From: Curtobacterium sp. MCPF17_002
Lineage (GTDB): Bacteria > Actinomycetota > Actinomycetes > Actinomycetales > Microbacteriaceae
Direction: 5' to 3'
Assembly (NCBI RefSeq): GCF_003234115.2
Contig: NZ_CP126251.1
Span: 3,162,001-3,226,000, forward strand
Length of the DNA stretch: 64,000 nucleotides
Every line of letters begins with the position of its first letter. Position 1 is the stretch's first letter. Shown here piece after piece: positions 42,234 to 50,442 of this stretch. A program made the position numbers and the translations under genes. The notes beneath the pieces are model-generated. The model was given only the letters and a program-made list of their open reading frames with translations, was not told where the DNA came from and did not search any database.

Positions 42234-43502
42234 GTGTTCTCCATCCGTGCCCGTTTCCGGGCCTCGTTCTCCACGCTCACCGAGCACCGCTTCGTCACGT
42301 TCGCGGTCCTCGTCGACACGATCGGCGCCGGCCTCACGCTGCCGCTGACGATCGTCTACTTCACCCTGACGACCGACCTCTCCCTCGCGGTGATCGGCGT
42401 GCTCTCCACCGCGGCGTCGCTGCTCGCCCTGCCCGTGGGGCTCGTCGGCGGGGTGCTCACCGACCGGTTCGGCGCCCGGGCGTCGATGATCACCAACAAC
42501 CTGCTGTCCGCCGCGGGTTTCACGCTGTACCTGGTCGCGCACGACCCCGTCGTGGTGTTCGCGGCGATCCTCCTGGCGAGCGCGTCCGAGCGGCTCTACT
42601 GGACGTCGTGGACGGCGTACGTCCACGACCTGTCGGCCGGTCGTCCGTTCGAGCGGTGGTTCGCCTTCCTCGAGGCCACCAAGGCCGCGGCCCTCGGCGC
42701 CGGCGCGGTCGTCGCCGCGGTCACGTTGACGAGCGGGGGCCACGACGGGCTGCGGTGGCTGGTGCTCGCGAACGTGGTGACGAGCGTCGCCGCCGCGGTC
42801 GTGTTCGCCACGCAGCGCACCGGTGGTGTCCGTTCCGCGGAACCAGTCGGGCGGGCGGGCGACGACGTCCGGACGGGTTCCCTCCGCGAGTTCGCCGCCG
42901 ACCGCTCGATGCGGCTCATCACGCTGGGGCAGTTCCTCCTCGGGCCGGCGATGGTGCTGCCGAACGTCGCGCTGAGCGTCCTGTTCATCGAGCGCTGGCA
43001 CATGCCCGCCGCGGTCGCGCCCGTGCAGTTCGCGGTCGCGACCGGTCTCGCCGCGTGCCTGCAGACCTCGGTCACCCGCTGGGTCGCCGGCATCGACCGT
43101 GGCGTGCTCGTGGCCGTCGGTGCCGCCCTGACCGGGCTGACGGCGGTGCCGCTCATCGTGCTCCCGTCGCTCGACGGGCTCGCGGCGTGGTCGTACGTCG
43201 TGGCCGTCGCCGTGCTGCTGGCGATCGCGGACATGCTCGCGCTCCCGGCCGCGAACGCGGTGATGGCGGAGGCGCCGCACCCGAGGATCCGGGGCCGGGC
43301 GATCGGCGTCTTCCAGACGGCGGGTTCGGTGGGCATGGCACTGTTCCCGCTCACGCTCGGTCTGCTCGACACCGACGTCCCGTGGCTGCTCTGGGCCCTG
43401 ACCGCGCTGGTCTTCGGGGCTGCGGCCTGGACGTGGCGAGCCGCTGTGGCGGGCCTGCCGTCGCGCGTCCGCGTGGCGACACCCGCTGACGCCGACGTCT
43501 GA
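42234..43502 (+). CDS. MFS efflux transporter, probable drug exporter
   Basis: 422 residues from GTG 42234, chosen because GAGGGA lies 6 bp upstream; the ATG at 42204 falls in hairpin 3 and has no ribosome site. About twelve membrane segments, with VDTIGAGLTLPLTIVYFTL in TM1 and the loop motif GGVLTDRFGARAS after TM2. This subgroup includes macrolide and other antibiotic exporters. The attenuator upstream suggests induction by translation inhibitors. Substrate not determined. Confidence 0.8.
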   Translation: MFSIRARFRASFSTLTEHRFVTFAVLVDTIGAGLTLPLTIVYFTLTTDLSLAVIGVLSTAASLLALPVGLVGGVLTDRFGARASMITNNLLSAAGFTLYLVAHDPVVVFAAILLASASERLYWTSWTAYVHDLSAGRPFERWFAFLEATKAAALGAGAVVAAVTLTSGGHDGLRWLVLANVVTSVAAAVVFATQRTGGVRSAEPVGRAGDDVRTGSLREFAADRSMRLITLGQFLLGPAMVLPNVALSVLFIERWHMPAAVAPVQFAVATGLAACLQTSVTRWVAGIDRGVLVAVGAALTGLTAVPLIVLPSLDGLAAWSYVVAVAVLLAIADMLALPAANAVMAEAPHPRIRGRAIGVFQTAGSVGMALFPLTLGLLDTDVPWLLWALTALVFGAAAWTWRAAVAGLPSRVRVATPADADV

Positions 43503-43522
43503 GGGCCGCCACCCGCTCTGGC

Positions 43523-43574
43523 CTGGAGGCGCGGATCACGTGACCGACGTCGGTCACGTCCGCCGCGCCTCCAG
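43523..43574. terminator. CTGGAGGC-family palindrome between convergent genes
   Basis: Outer arms CTGGAGGCGCGG (43523-43534) and CCGCGCCTCCAG (43563-43574); inner palindrome ACGTGACCGACGTCGGTCACGT-like (43538-43559). It ends next to the CPBP stop codon at 43575. Confidence 0.75.
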
Positions 43575-44459
43575 TCAGACGCCCTGGCCGACGCTCGCCG
43601 CGTCGTCCACGTCGCGACGCGCGTCGACGCAGCCCTTGATGAGGAAGAGCGCGAGCAGTCCGAGGACCGGGTACAGGATGTTGAACACACCGGCGAACGC
43701 GATGAGCCCGGCACCACCGGACGTCGCCGACTGGCCATCGATCCCACCGGTGGCGAGGATCGTGGTCGGGTCGGTCGCCGCGTGCAGCAGGATCGCCGGG
43801 ACGATGCTGCCCGTGACCCGCATCGACAGGTAGAGCATGACGCCGATCCCGAACGTGTAGACCACCGTGAGCAGCACCGTCAGGGGGTTCGCCCCCGAGA
43901 TCGCGTTCGTTGCGTGCATGAGGCCGAACAGCAGCGACGACAGCAGTGCGACGACCCGCTCCGAGTGGTGTCCGCGACGGAGCAGGGTGACGGCGACCCC
44001 TCGGGCGATGAGCTCCTCGGTGAACCCGATGCACAGCCCGAGGAACAGCACCGCGAACACCACCGCGACCGAGTACGCCGACCAGTTCGTCGCGACGACC
44101 CGGACCACGACCGGCACGAGGAGGAGCGCCACCGCGATCCACATCCATCCGCGGCCGGCGATCGGCTGACGACCGAACACCTCGCGCTGCCAGCCGAGCG
44201 AGCGCACGAACGCGAGCGTCAGGATCCCCATCACGAGGATCGGCAGCGCCAGCCCGAGGACGACGTTCCCGGGCGACGACAGGATGTCGCCGGTGACGCC
44301 GCGGCCGACGGTGTGGGCGCTGAGCCACCCGACGCCCGTGTAGACCGCGAGGTACGCGACGACCGCGAGGACTGCGCGCCACCAGCCACCGCGGTCCCAG
44401 AACCGACGCCATCCGTTGTCGGTCCCTGCTCGGAGTCTTCGGTCGGTGGTGTCGGCCAT
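43575..44459 (-). CDS. CPBP-family intramembrane metalloprotease
   Basis: 294 residues from ATG 44459, about eight membrane segments. CPBP (ABI) motifs: FTEELIARGVAV (EExxxR), LLFGLMHATNA (FxxxH) and LLHAATDPTT (HxxxD). Related eukaryotic enzymes cut prenylated CaaX proteins; bacterial members act in bacteriocin immunity or membrane proteolysis. Substrate unknown. It is divergent from the histidine kinase gene. Confidence 0.87.
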   Translation of the reverse strand: MADTTDRRLRAGTDNGWRRFWDRGGWWRAVLAVVAYLAVYTGVGWLSAHTVGRGVTGDILSSPGNVVLGLALPILVMGILTLAFVRSLGWQREVFGRQPIAGRGWMWIAVALLLVPVVVRVVATNWSAYSVAVVFAVLFLGLCIGFTEELIARGVAVTLLRRGHHSERVVALLSSLLFGLMHATNAISGANPLTVLLTVVYTFGIGVMLYLSMRVTGSIVPAILLHAATDPTTILATGGIDGQSATSGGAGLIAFAGVFNILYPVLGLLALFLIKGCVDARRDVDDAASVGQGV

Positions 44460-44568
44460 CGCGTCTCGTTTCCCTGGGAACGTGGTCGGGCCAAGCATGG
44501 CAGCCCTCCTGCCCGCGGCCAACGGGCGCACTGGGGACACCGCCGGCCCACCCGCTACCGTTGTGCGC

Positions 44569-45825
44569 ATGGGGACGACGGCGGAGTGGTCACGGCTGCC
44601 GGTGGGGCGCCTCGAGTACCGCCAGGACGTCGTGCTGGCGGTCGTGCTCGCCGGCGGGCTGACGATCACCACGTTCCTGTACGGGGCGTCCGGCGTCTAC
44701 GGCGACGACCAGGCGACCTGGTGGGTGTCCGCGCTGGTGCTCCTGGCGAACGTGGTGCCGATCGCGTTCCGCCGGCGCTTCCCGATGAGCGTCGCCCTGG
44801 TGTCGGCGCTGGCGTTCGCGTCCACGCAGCTCTTCCACGTGCCCGAGGTCTTCCTCGTCAACTTCACGCTGTTCATCTCGCTGTACACGGTCGGGGCGTG
44901 GTGCTCCGACCGGGTCCGCGCCGAGGTCGTCCGCTGGGTCGTCATCGGCGGCATGTTCGCGTGGCTGTTCATCGCGATCTCCTTCGGCTGGGCGGTCCCG
45001 AACGCGCTGCCGAACGAGGCCGACGCGATCATCCCGCCCGCCATCGCCTACTCGCTGCTCAACATCGTGATCAACGTCATCTACTTCGGTGCCGCCTGGT
45101 ACGCGGGCAACCGGGCGTGGGCGTCGGCCGTGGCGAGGCACCAGCTCGACGAGCGCACCGCTGAGCTCGCCGCAGAACGTGAACGGAGCGCGGCGCAGGC
45201 GATCACGATCGAACGCGTCCGGATCGCCCGCGAACTGCACGACGTCGTCGCCCACCACGTCTCGCTCATGGGCGTCCAGGCCGGTGCCGCGCGCCGCGTG
45301 ATCGACCGCGACCCGGCCCAGGCGGCCGCCTCGCTCGGGGTGGTCGAGGAGAGCGCCCGCACCGCGGTCGAGGAACTGCGGCGGATGCTCGGCACGCTGC
45401 GTTCGGCGGACGAGGACACCGGAAGCGCCCCGAGCACCGAGGGACTCAGTCGGATCGGTGAGCTCGCGTACTCCGCACGGACGGCCGGGCACCCGACGGA
45501 GTACGTCGTCGTCGGCGAACCCCGGACCGTCCCACCGACGGTGTCCGCGGTGGCCTACCGGATCGCGCAGGAGGCCGTGACGAACGTCCTCAAGCACGCC
45601 GGCCCGAGCGCCCACGCCGACGTCCGCGTCCGGTACCTCGACGGCGGCGTCGAGGTCGAGGTCTGCGACGACGGCCACGGCGACCGGGCACCGCGGAACA
45701 CGACCGGCAGCGGACTCGGCCACGTGGGCATGCGCGAACGCGTGGCCGCGGTGGACGGACGGATCGAGATCGGGCCACGCGCCCGGGGAGGCTACCTGGT
45801 GCGAGCATGGCTCCCGACGACCTGA
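44569..45825 (+). CDS. NarL-type sensor histidine kinase
   Basis: 418 residues from ATG 44569, with TACCGT 10 bp upstream indicating a short leader. Five or six membrane segments in residues 20-180 without a large external sensor domain, then HisKA_3 with RIARELHDVVAHHVSLMGVQ (phosphorylated His) and an HATPase_c domain (SAVAYRIAQEAVTNVLKHAG, GSGLGHVGMRERV). It overlaps the response regulator by 19 bp. It likely senses envelope stress and controls the ABC exporter downstream. Confidence 0.9.
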   Translation: MGTTAEWSRLPVGRLEYRQDVVLAVVLAGGLTITTFLYGASGVYGDDQATWWVSALVLLANVVPIAFRRRFPMSVALVSALAFASTQLFHVPEVFLVNFTLFISLYTVGAWCSDRVRAEVVRWVVIGGMFAWLFIAISFGWAVPNALPNEADAIIPPAIAYSLLNIVINVIYFGAAWYAGNRAWASAVARHQLDERTAELAAERERSAAQAITIERVRIARELHDVVAHHVSLMGVQAGAARRVIDRDPAQAAASLGVVEESARTAVEELRRMLGTLRSADEDTGSAPSTEGLSRIGELAYSARTAGHPTEYVVVGEPRTVPPTVSAVAYRIAQEAVTNVLKHAGPSAHADVRVRYLDGGVEVEVCDDGHGDRAPRNTTGSGLGHVGMRERVAAVDGRIEIGPRARGGYLVRAWLPTT

Positions 45826-46532
45826 CCGTCGTGCTGGCCGACGACCAGGAACTCGTCCGGGCCGGCTTCCGCGTCATCCTCGAGTCCGAGCCGGGCTTCC
45901 GCGTGGTCGGCGAAGCGCGGGACGGTGCCGAGGCGGTCGACGTCGTCCGTGCCGAGCGACCGGACGTGGTCTGCCTCGACGTGCAGATGCCGAACGTCGA
46001 CGGGCTCGAGGCGGCACGGCGGATCGCGGCGCTGCCGGACCCGCCCGCGGTGCTCATCCTCACCACGTTCGACCATGACGACGCCCTGTTCCAGGCGCTC
46101 GAGGCCGGGGCGAGCGGCTTCCTGTTGAAGAACGCCTCCCCCGAACGGCTGATCGACGCCGTCCGGACCGTCGCCGCGGGTGACGCACTGCTCGCCCCCG
46201 ACGTCACGCGGCGGGTGATCAGCCGCGCGACGGCAGCGACGGCAGCGGCGGTAGCGGCGGTAGCGGCGGTAGCGGCGGCCGGCGCTCCGCCGGCGGGCGG
46301 GGCAGCCGCTCCGGACGGGGACGCCGCACTCGCCGGTGCCGGGCTCACCGAGCGGGAGTCCGAGGTCCTCCGCCTGCTCGCCCGGGGCCTCAGCAACGCC
46401 GAGATCGCCGCCGAGCTGTACGTCGGGGACGCCACCGTGAAGACCCACGTGTCGAACGTCCTGCAGAAGCTCGGGCTGCGCGACCGCATCCAGGCGGTCG
46501 TGTGGGCGTTCGAGCACGGCGTCGCCCGCTGA
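45807..46532 (+). CDS. NarL/LuxR-type response regulator
   Basis: 241 residues. Receiver domain with VVLADDQELVRAGF, phospho-acceptor Asp in DVVCLDVQMPNVDG, and LLKNASPERL. LuxR HTH at the C-terminus: LTERESEVLRLLARGLSNAE, then TVKTHVSNVLQKLGL. Between them is an unusual 35-residue Ala/Val/Gly/Pro linker built by a 9-nt repeat at 46245-46271. Partner of the kinase upstream. Confidence 0.92.
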   Translation: MAPDDLTVVLADDQELVRAGFRVILESEPGFRVVGEARDGAEAVDVVRAERPDVVCLDVQMPNVDGLEAARRIAALPDPPAVLILTTFDHDDALFQALEAGASGFLLKNASPERLIDAVRTVAAGDALLAPDVTRRVISRATAATAAAVAAVAAVAAAGAPPAGGAAAPDGDAALAGAGLTERESEVLRLLARGLSNAEIAAELYVGDATVKTHVSNVLQKLGLRDRIQAVVWAFEHGVAR

Positions 46533-46535
46533 CGC

Positions 46536-46598
46536 GAGCAGCACGAGCAGCACGCGCGGCACGAGCCGCACGAGCAGCACGAGCAGCAACAGCGGCAC
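46536..46598. repeat. Seven 9-bp degenerate tandem repeats
   Basis: GAGCAGCAC-type units from 46536 to 46598, three of seven exact, starting 4 bp after the response regulator stop. The remainder of 46533-46749 shows no gene. Confidence 0.8.
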
Positions 46599-46749
46599 GC
46601 GCGGACGAGCGCCCCGCTCCTCCGCCGCACGGCGGAGGACGGATCCCCGCCCCCAGCCGGAGGCGCCCGACCCTCCCCCGCCAATAGCGTCGAACCCAGG
46701 CGCCACGGCGTCGACCGCAGGCGGACCTCCCGCCGGGGAAGGGAACGAC

Positions 46750-47631
46750 ATGCTCACCATCGAAGGGGTGACGAAGCAGTACGGGGACCGCCGCGTGCTC
46801 GACGACGTCACGTTCACGGTCGGCAGCGGCCGTCTGACGGGCTTCGTCGGCGGCAACGGCGCCGGCAAGACCACGACGATGCGGATCCTGCTCGGCGTGC
46901 TGCAGGCCGACTCCGGCACCGTGTCGATCGACGGCACCCGGATCGGTCCGGCCGACCGGCGCCGGTTCGGCTACATGCCCGAGGAACGTGGGCTCTACCC
47001 GAAGATGCCCGTGGCGGAGCAGATCACCTACTTCGCCCGGCTGCACGGGGTCGACAAGCGCACGGCCGCCTCGCGCACCACCGACCTGCTCGACCGCCTC
47101 GGCCTCACGCCGCACGCGGAAGACGCCGTCGAGAAGCTGTCCCTCGGCAACCAGCAGCGCGTGCAGGTCGCCACGGCGCTCGCCCACGACCCCGAGGTCC
47201 TCGTGCTCGACGAGCCGTTCTCCGGCCTCGACCCGATGGCCGTCGACGTCGTGCTGAGCGTGCTCCGCGAAGCCGCGGCCGGCGGTGCCCCGGTGCTCTT
47301 CTCGAGCCACCAGCTGGACGTCGTCGAGCGGCTCTGCGACGACGTGGTGGTGATCGCCGGCGGCACCATCCGCGCCGCCGGTCCGCAGGAGGAACTGCGT
47401 CGCTCGGCCGGTGCCGCGGCGTGGGAGCTCCTGGTCGACGGGGACGTCGCCTGGCTCCGGAACGAGCCGGGCGTCACCGTCCGCGAATTCGACGGCGGCT
47501 ACGCCCTGTTCGAGGCGGACGACGCCACCGCCCAGCGCGTCCTGCAGCGTGCCGTCCAGCACGGCACCGTCGGGTCGTTCACCCCGCGGGTCCCGCGGCT
47601 CAGCGAGGTCTTCCGGGAGGTCGTCCGATGA
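46750..47631 (+). CDS. ABC-2 exporter ATP-binding protein (NatA-like)
   Basis: 293 residues. Walker A GGNGAGKTT, signature LSLGNQQRVQVA, Walker B VLVLDEPFSGLDP, and H-loop SSHQLD. The C-terminal 80 residues form the DUF4162-type domain common in this subfamily (LRNEPGVTVREFDGGYALFE). It energises the permease encoded by the overlapping next gene. GGGAAGGG ribosome site. Position right after the two-component genes suggests control by them. Confidence 0.92.
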   Translation: MLTIEGVTKQYGDRRVLDDVTFTVGSGRLTGFVGGNGAGKTTTMRILLGVLQADSGTVSIDGTRIGPADRRRFGYMPEERGLYPKMPVAEQITYFARLHGVDKRTAASRTTDLLDRLGLTPHAEDAVEKLSLGNQQRVQVATALAHDPEVLVLDEPFSGLDPMAVDVVLSVLREAAAGGAPVLFSSHQLDVVERLCDDVVVIAGGTIRAAGPQEELRRSAGAAAWELLVDGDVAWLRNEPGVTVREFDGGYALFEADDATAQRVLQRAVQHGTVGSFTPRVPRLSEVFREVVR

Positions 47632-48704
47632 ACGCGTCGTTCGTGCAGGCGGTGCGGCTCGTCTCCGCCCGCGAGATCCAGGCCCGGGTCCGCAGCAAGG
47701 CCTTCATCGTGTCCGCGCTCATCCTGGTGCTGATGGTCGTGGCGTCGATCGTCGTCGGCGGCATCGTCGGCAAGGCCACCGCGAGCGACACCACCCCGAT
47801 CGCGGTCGTCGACGGCGTCTCGCTGCCGACGAGCAAGGGTCTCGACGTCACCGAGGCGTCCACCGCTGCGGCCGCGGAGCGTCTGGTCGAGAACGGGGAC
47901 GTCGACGCGGCGGTCCTGCCCTCCGACGACCCGCTCGGCTACAAGGTCGTCGGCCTCGACGACGCCCCGACCGACGTCGTCCAGGCGCTCAGTGTCTCGC
48001 CACGGATCGAGTTGCTCGACCCGAACGCGATCCCCGGTGGACTCGTCTACATCGTGGCGCTGGCGTTCGGCGTGGTCTACTTCGCCTCGGCGGTGACCTT
48101 CGGCCAGTCGATCGCGCAGAGCGTCGTCGAGGAGAAGTCGACCCGGGTGGTGGAGATCCTGATGGCGGCGATCCCGGCCAGGGCCATGCTCGCCGGCAAG
48201 GTCCTCGGCAACAGCGTGATGGCCTTCGCGCAGATCGTGGCGGTGGCGGTCGCGGCGGCGGTGACCCTCGCGGTGACCGGGCAGGACAACATGTTCACCG
48301 TGCTCGGCCCGAGCATGCTCTGGTTCGTCGGCTTCTTCGCGATCGGCTTCGTCCTCATCGCCTCGCTGTTCGCCGCGGCGGCCGTGCTGGTGTCGCGCCA
48401 GGAGGACGTCGGCAGCGTCACCACCCCGGTGATGATGCTCGTGATGATCCCCTACATCCTCATCATCGTCGCCTACGACAACCCGACGATCCTCGGCGTG
48501 ATGTCGTACGTGCCGTTCAGCGCGCCGATCGGGATGCCGATGCGGATCTTCCTCGGGACGGCCGAGTGGTGGGAGCCGATCCTGTCCCTCGTCCTCGTCC
48601 TGGTGTCCGTCGTCCTCGTGGTGCTCGTCGGGGCGCGGATCTACGAGAACGCGCTCCTGCGCACCGGCAGCCGGGTGAAGCTGACGGAGGCACTGCGCGG
48701 CTGA
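47628..48704 (+). CDS. ABC-2 exporter permease (NatB-like)
   Basis: 358 residues from ATG 47628 overlapping the ATPase stop (ATGA). One N-terminal membrane segment (about 25-47), a large external region, then five or six C-terminal segments from about residue 145. VEEKSTRVVEILMAAIPA is the family's coupling motif. NatAB-like exporters move ions or small toxic compounds; the substrate is unknown. Confidence 0.88.
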   Translation: MNASFVQAVRLVSAREIQARVRSKAFIVSALILVLMVVASIVVGGIVGKATASDTTPIAVVDGVSLPTSKGLDVTEASTAAAAERLVENGDVDAAVLPSDDPLGYKVVGLDDAPTDVVQALSVSPRIELLDPNAIPGGLVYIVALAFGVVYFASAVTFGQSIAQSVVEEKSTRVVEILMAAIPARAMLAGKVLGNSVMAFAQIVAVAVAAAVTLAVTGQDNMFTVLGPSMLWFVGFFAIGFVLIASLFAAAAVLVSRQEDVGSVTTPVMMLVMIPYILIIVAYDNPTILGVMSYVPFSAPIGMPMRIFLGTAEWWEPILSLVLVLVSVVLVVLVGARIYENALLRTGSRVKLTEALRG

Positions 48705-48716
48705 CGCCGCAGGTCC

Positions 48717-48774
48717 GGACTGGAGGCCCGGATCACGTGAGCAGACCTGCTCACGTGATCCGGGCCTCCCGTCC
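48717..48774. terminator. CTGGAGGC-family palindrome between convergent genes
   Basis: 27-bp arms with one mismatch and a 4-nt loop; the left arm begins GGACTGGAGGCCCGGATCA. It separates the exporter permease from the convergent flavin reductase gene. Confidence 0.8.
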
Positions 48775-48788
48775 AGGTCGTCGCGCCG

Positions 48789-49292
48789 TCAGGCGCTCAA
48801 CGTCGCGAAGGCGGACCGGTGCCAGACCAGCGGGCTGTGCGCGAAGTCCGACATGAGCCCGAGGACCCGGAGCACCACGATGTCGTGGTCACCGGCCGGG
48901 TAGGTGTGCTCGACCGAGCACTCGAGCCAGATCGGCGCCCCCTCGAGGAAGACGGAACCGGTGTCGGACACCGCGGTGTCCACCCCGACGAACCGCACGG
49001 ACTTGTCCTTCGAGGCGAGCTGCCGCGTCACCTGCGCGTGCCCCTCGCCGAGGATCGAGACGCCGATCGTACCGGCCCCCGCGAGCACCGGCCACGTGGT
49101 CGACGTGTGCTGGACGGCGAACATCACGAGCGGCGGGTCCTGCGAGACCCCCACCGTGAAGGACGACGCGACGAGGACGGTCGGCTCGTCGTCGACGATC
49201 GCGGACAGCGCGGCGACGCCGCAGGGGAAGCCGGAGAAGGCCTGGCGGAGCGCGGTGAGGTCGGGTGCCTCGGTCGAGTAGGGGCTGATCAT
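48789..49292 (-). CDS. RutF-like flavin reductase
   Basis: 167 residues from ATG 49292. Split-barrel flavin reductase domain: FPCGVAALSA, VLVASSFTVGVSQDPPLVMF, GHAQVTRQLASKDKSVRF and GDHDIVVLRVLGL. Family members reduce FMN or FAD with NAD(P)H for two-component monooxygenases such as RutA. It overlaps the FMN reductase gene by ATGA and is divergent from the operon that carries a RutA-like monooxygenase, so it is a probable partner. Confidence 0.85.
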   Translation of the reverse strand: MISPYSTEAPDLTALRQAFSGFPCGVAALSAIVDDEPTVLVASSFTVGVSQDPPLVMFAVQHTSTTWPVLAGAGTIGVSILGEGHAQVTRQLASKDKSVRFVGVDTAVSDTGSVFLEGAPIWLECSVEHTYPAGDHDIVVLRVLGLMSDFAHSPLVWHRSAFATLSA

Positions 49293-49804
49293 GGGCGGGT
49301 TCCTTCCTGGAGGCTCGTGGCCGCGCCGAGGAGGACGCCGCGCCAACGCGCGATCCAGGCCTCCGTCGACGCGGGCTCCGAGTAGTGCTTGTCGTTGAGG
49401 TACAGGGCCGGTGCGGGGACGGTCGCGCCGAGCTCGACGAGGACCGGCTTGAGGAAGACCTCGGGAGCGAGGGCGTGCGCCGGGCCGGCGCCGAGCATGA
49501 GCGGGACGGCGACGACGTCGGCGAGCCCGTCGGCCGTCGCGAACTGGTCGAGGAACAGCTTGAGGACGCCGGTGTAGGTCGCCTTGTACGTCGGCGACGC
49601 GATGACGACGAGGTCGGAGCCGGACACGGTGCGCACGGCCTCGGCCACCGCCTCGTCGCCCCAGCCGAGGAGGCCCGGGCCGAGCTCGATGACGTCGACG
49701 ACGTGGTCGGGCGCTCGGCCGGTGAGCCGTTCGAGGACGACCGTCGCGGCGTCGAGCGTCCGCGATGCCGGCTTCGGGTTGCCGGCGACGACGGTGGTGA
49801 TCAT
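49289..49804 (-). CDS. SsuE/MsuE-type NAD(P)H-dependent FMN reductase
   Basis: 171 residues, flavodoxin-like fold. VVAGNPKPASRT (phosphate loop) and SPTYKATYTGVLKLFLDQF are characteristic of SsuE-type reductases. It makes FMNH2 for flavin-dependent monooxygenases. Two flavin reductases of different folds in one operon are redundant unless they serve different oxygenases. A GlnR-like box lies 79 bp upstream. Confidence 0.87.
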   Translation of the reverse strand: MITTVVAGNPKPASRTLDAATVVLERLTGRAPDHVVDVIELGPGLLGWGDEAVAEAVRTVSGSDLVVIASPTYKATYTGVLKLFLDQFATADGLADVVAVPLMLGAGPAHALAPEVFLKPVLVELGATVPAPALYLNDKHYSEPASTEAWIARWRGVLLGAATSLQEGTRP

Positions 49805-49882
49805 CGTGTGCTCCTGCCGTGGTGGTGATCGGGGTGTGGAGTGCAGTCCACCCGCCGATCGTTTCGCCTCCGTGGCGGTGCC

Positions 49883-49898
49883 GTATCGGTCGGGTTAC
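49883..49898 (-). promoter_or_regulatory. Candidate GlnR box for the reductase operon
   Basis: On the minus strand GTAAC-CCGACC-GATAC, which fits the gTnAC-n6-GaAAC pattern of actinobacterial GlnR sites with one change. 79 bp upstream of the FMN reductase start. Confidence 0.45.
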
Positions 49899-50174
49899 GC
49901 CAGCCACACTGCACCGCAGCGGCCGGAATGTCCCGGTCAGCACCGACGTGCTCCGCACCGGGTCCGGCATTGCGCCAGCACGACGAGGGTGCTGCGCGTC
50001 GGGATTCCGAGAGAGCCGTTACCGGAAGTCGACACTCGTGCGTCCGGCGTGTTTCGCCCGGCCGGCGCCGCCCGCTGATCGCGCGGATCCGCGCATCCAC
50101 GGGGAAGGGCGGCGGGATCGTGTGGGCCGGAACCGCGCGGGACGAGGGCTCGCGGACGGTTCGGCCGCGGTGGC

Positions 50175-50212
50175 CTAACACCAGCGAAACAAACGCCTAA
50201 CACGACCGTTAC
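50175..50212 (+). promoter_or_regulatory. Tandem GlnR-like nitrogen-control box
   Basis: CTAAC-n6-GAAAC-n6-CTAAC-n6-GTTAC, four 5-bp boxes starting at 50175, 50186, 50197 and 50208, exactly 11 bp apart. This is the a-b-a-b layout described for GlnR at actinobacterial nitrogen genes. A TACATT -10 candidate follows at 50245-50250, placing the box at about -82 to -45. Confidence 0.65.
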
Positions 50213-50244
50213 CGCGGGGCACCCTGCTCGCTCCCGTTGGCCGT

Positions 50245-50250
50245 TACATT
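50245..50250 (+). promoter_or_regulatory. Candidate -10 of the ABC-rut operon
   Basis: TACATT, 33 bp after the GlnR-like box, with no good -35, as expected for an activator-dependent promoter. A leader of about 185 nt follows with one 8-bp hairpin CACCCCGC/GCGGGGTG (50363-50381). Otherwise nothing is seen in 49805-50442. Confidence 0.4.
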
Positions 50251-50442
50251 CGCATCAGCCCCACTGCAGCGGCCCCGTCACCGGGACGCCTCGCCGCCGG
50301 CGGAGCGCTTCTCTCCCGCACCCCGAGCCGTGACGCGGACCACCGTCCTGCCCTGCTCCGCCCACCCCGCGCCGCGGGGTGTTCGTCGTCCCCACTCGCT
50401 CACCACCTTCCTCGCTCCACCCGTCCTGGAGGTCCCCGCCCG

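Noticed and set aside
50258..50442. Riboswitch in the leader of the ABC-rut operon.
   Set aside because: Only one clear hairpin (50363-50381). I could not match conserved bases of purine, preQ1, guanidine or glycine classes.
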